Shown: positions 63,971 to 64,000 of the stretch, piece after piece
Position numbering within the stretch: the first letter of the stretch is position 1
Layout: every line of letters begins with the position of its first letter
DNA from: Methanobrevibacter millerae
GTDB lineage: Archaea; Methanobacteriota; Methanobacteria; Methanobacteriales; Methanobacteriaceae
Assembly: GCF_900103415.1 (NCBI RefSeq)
Contig: NZ_FMXB01000005.1
Coordinates: forward strand, 23,319 to 87,318
DNA: 64,000 nt
Direction of reading: 5' to 3'
Notes under the pieces: generated by a model
Database searches by the model: none
What the model was told of the DNA's origin: nothing
Seen by the model: the letters and a program-made list of their open reading frames with translations, nothing else
Program-made: the position numbers and the translations under genes

Positions 63971-64000
63971 ATGAAATTTGAAAAGGGATTGAGGTTTAAG
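63971..64000 (+). CDS. 5' end of a gene cut by the window
   Basis: ATG preceded by GTGATTGAA, open to the window end (MKFEKGLRFK). The motif promoter lies about 35 bases upstream. Too short to identify. Confidence 0.4.
   Translation, partial: MKFEKGLRFK

Overview
AT-rich archaeal chromosome, most likely Methanobrevibacter (Methanobacteriales). The main evidence is a complete, ordered 18-gene eha operon for energy-converting [NiFe]-hydrogenase A, archaeal ribosomal protein L15e, a formyltransferase (Ftr) paralogue, archaeal tRNAs, GGTGA-type ribosome binding sites and TTTATATA-type TATA boxes. No sequence search was possible. Family names come from motifs and gene order, and genus level is an inference.

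Layout. (1) 0-4 kb: the 3' end of a nonribosomal peptide synthetase (A-PCP-C) followed by a MATE exporter, then tRNA-Gln and tRNA-Lys. (2) 4.5-15 kb: a mixed block with a CPBP protease, a frameshifted secreted glycosidase-like gene, an acetyltransferase, L15e plus an exosome-linked RNA-binding protein, a LytTR/DUF3021/2TM cassette, and a coupled pair consisting of a polyprenol/phytol-type kinase and a tocopherol-cyclase-like protein. (3) 15-29.5 kb: the eha operon on the minus strand, ehaA to ehaR. It continues into an Ftr paralogue, a PfkB kinase, a third polyferredoxin, a CBS protein and an ABM monooxygenase-like protein. (4) 29.7-46.5 kb: an unusual minus-strand signalling island. It has two tandem HD-RyR proteins, a metallophosphoesterase, a Ser/Thr kinase fused to Hsp70, an HTH-FHA regulator, a SIS protein, a divergent RtcB and two beta-helix repeat proteins without signal peptides. 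Two very short ORFs (44 and 46 aa) lie in it. (5) 46.6-59.5 kb: accessory genes including DgkA, three low-molecular-weight phosphatase-like proteins, two cytoplasmic BspA/DUF285 repeat proteins (one frameshifted in an A-run), a methyltransferase, a TPR protein, a RlaP-type nucleotidyltransferase, GlmS, HEAT-like proteins and a four-tRNA cluster. (6) 59.6-60.8 kb: a dense Leu/Ser/Thr tRNA array with a segmental duplication and several abnormal tRNAs. (7) 61-64 kb: clpP-clpX, an unexpected pair for a methanogen, and a YubB-like protein.

The most notable observation spans regions 4 to 7. At least thirteen promoters share one architecture: a palindrome with AAAG...CTTT arms placed a few bases upstream of the TATA box. 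They precede rtcB-like, the beta-helix genes/dgkA (shared, divergent), the phosphatase, methyltransferase, nucleotidyltransferase, glmS, clpP-clpX, the metallophosphoesterase/HD-RyR block and several tiny ORFs. This looks like an undescribed regulon with an operator touching the BRE/TATA region. It ties together a phospho-signalling module (kinase-Hsp70, FHA, phosphatases), RNA repair (RtcB, RlaP) and proteolysis (ClpXP), so a stress or defence response is a reasonable hypothesis.
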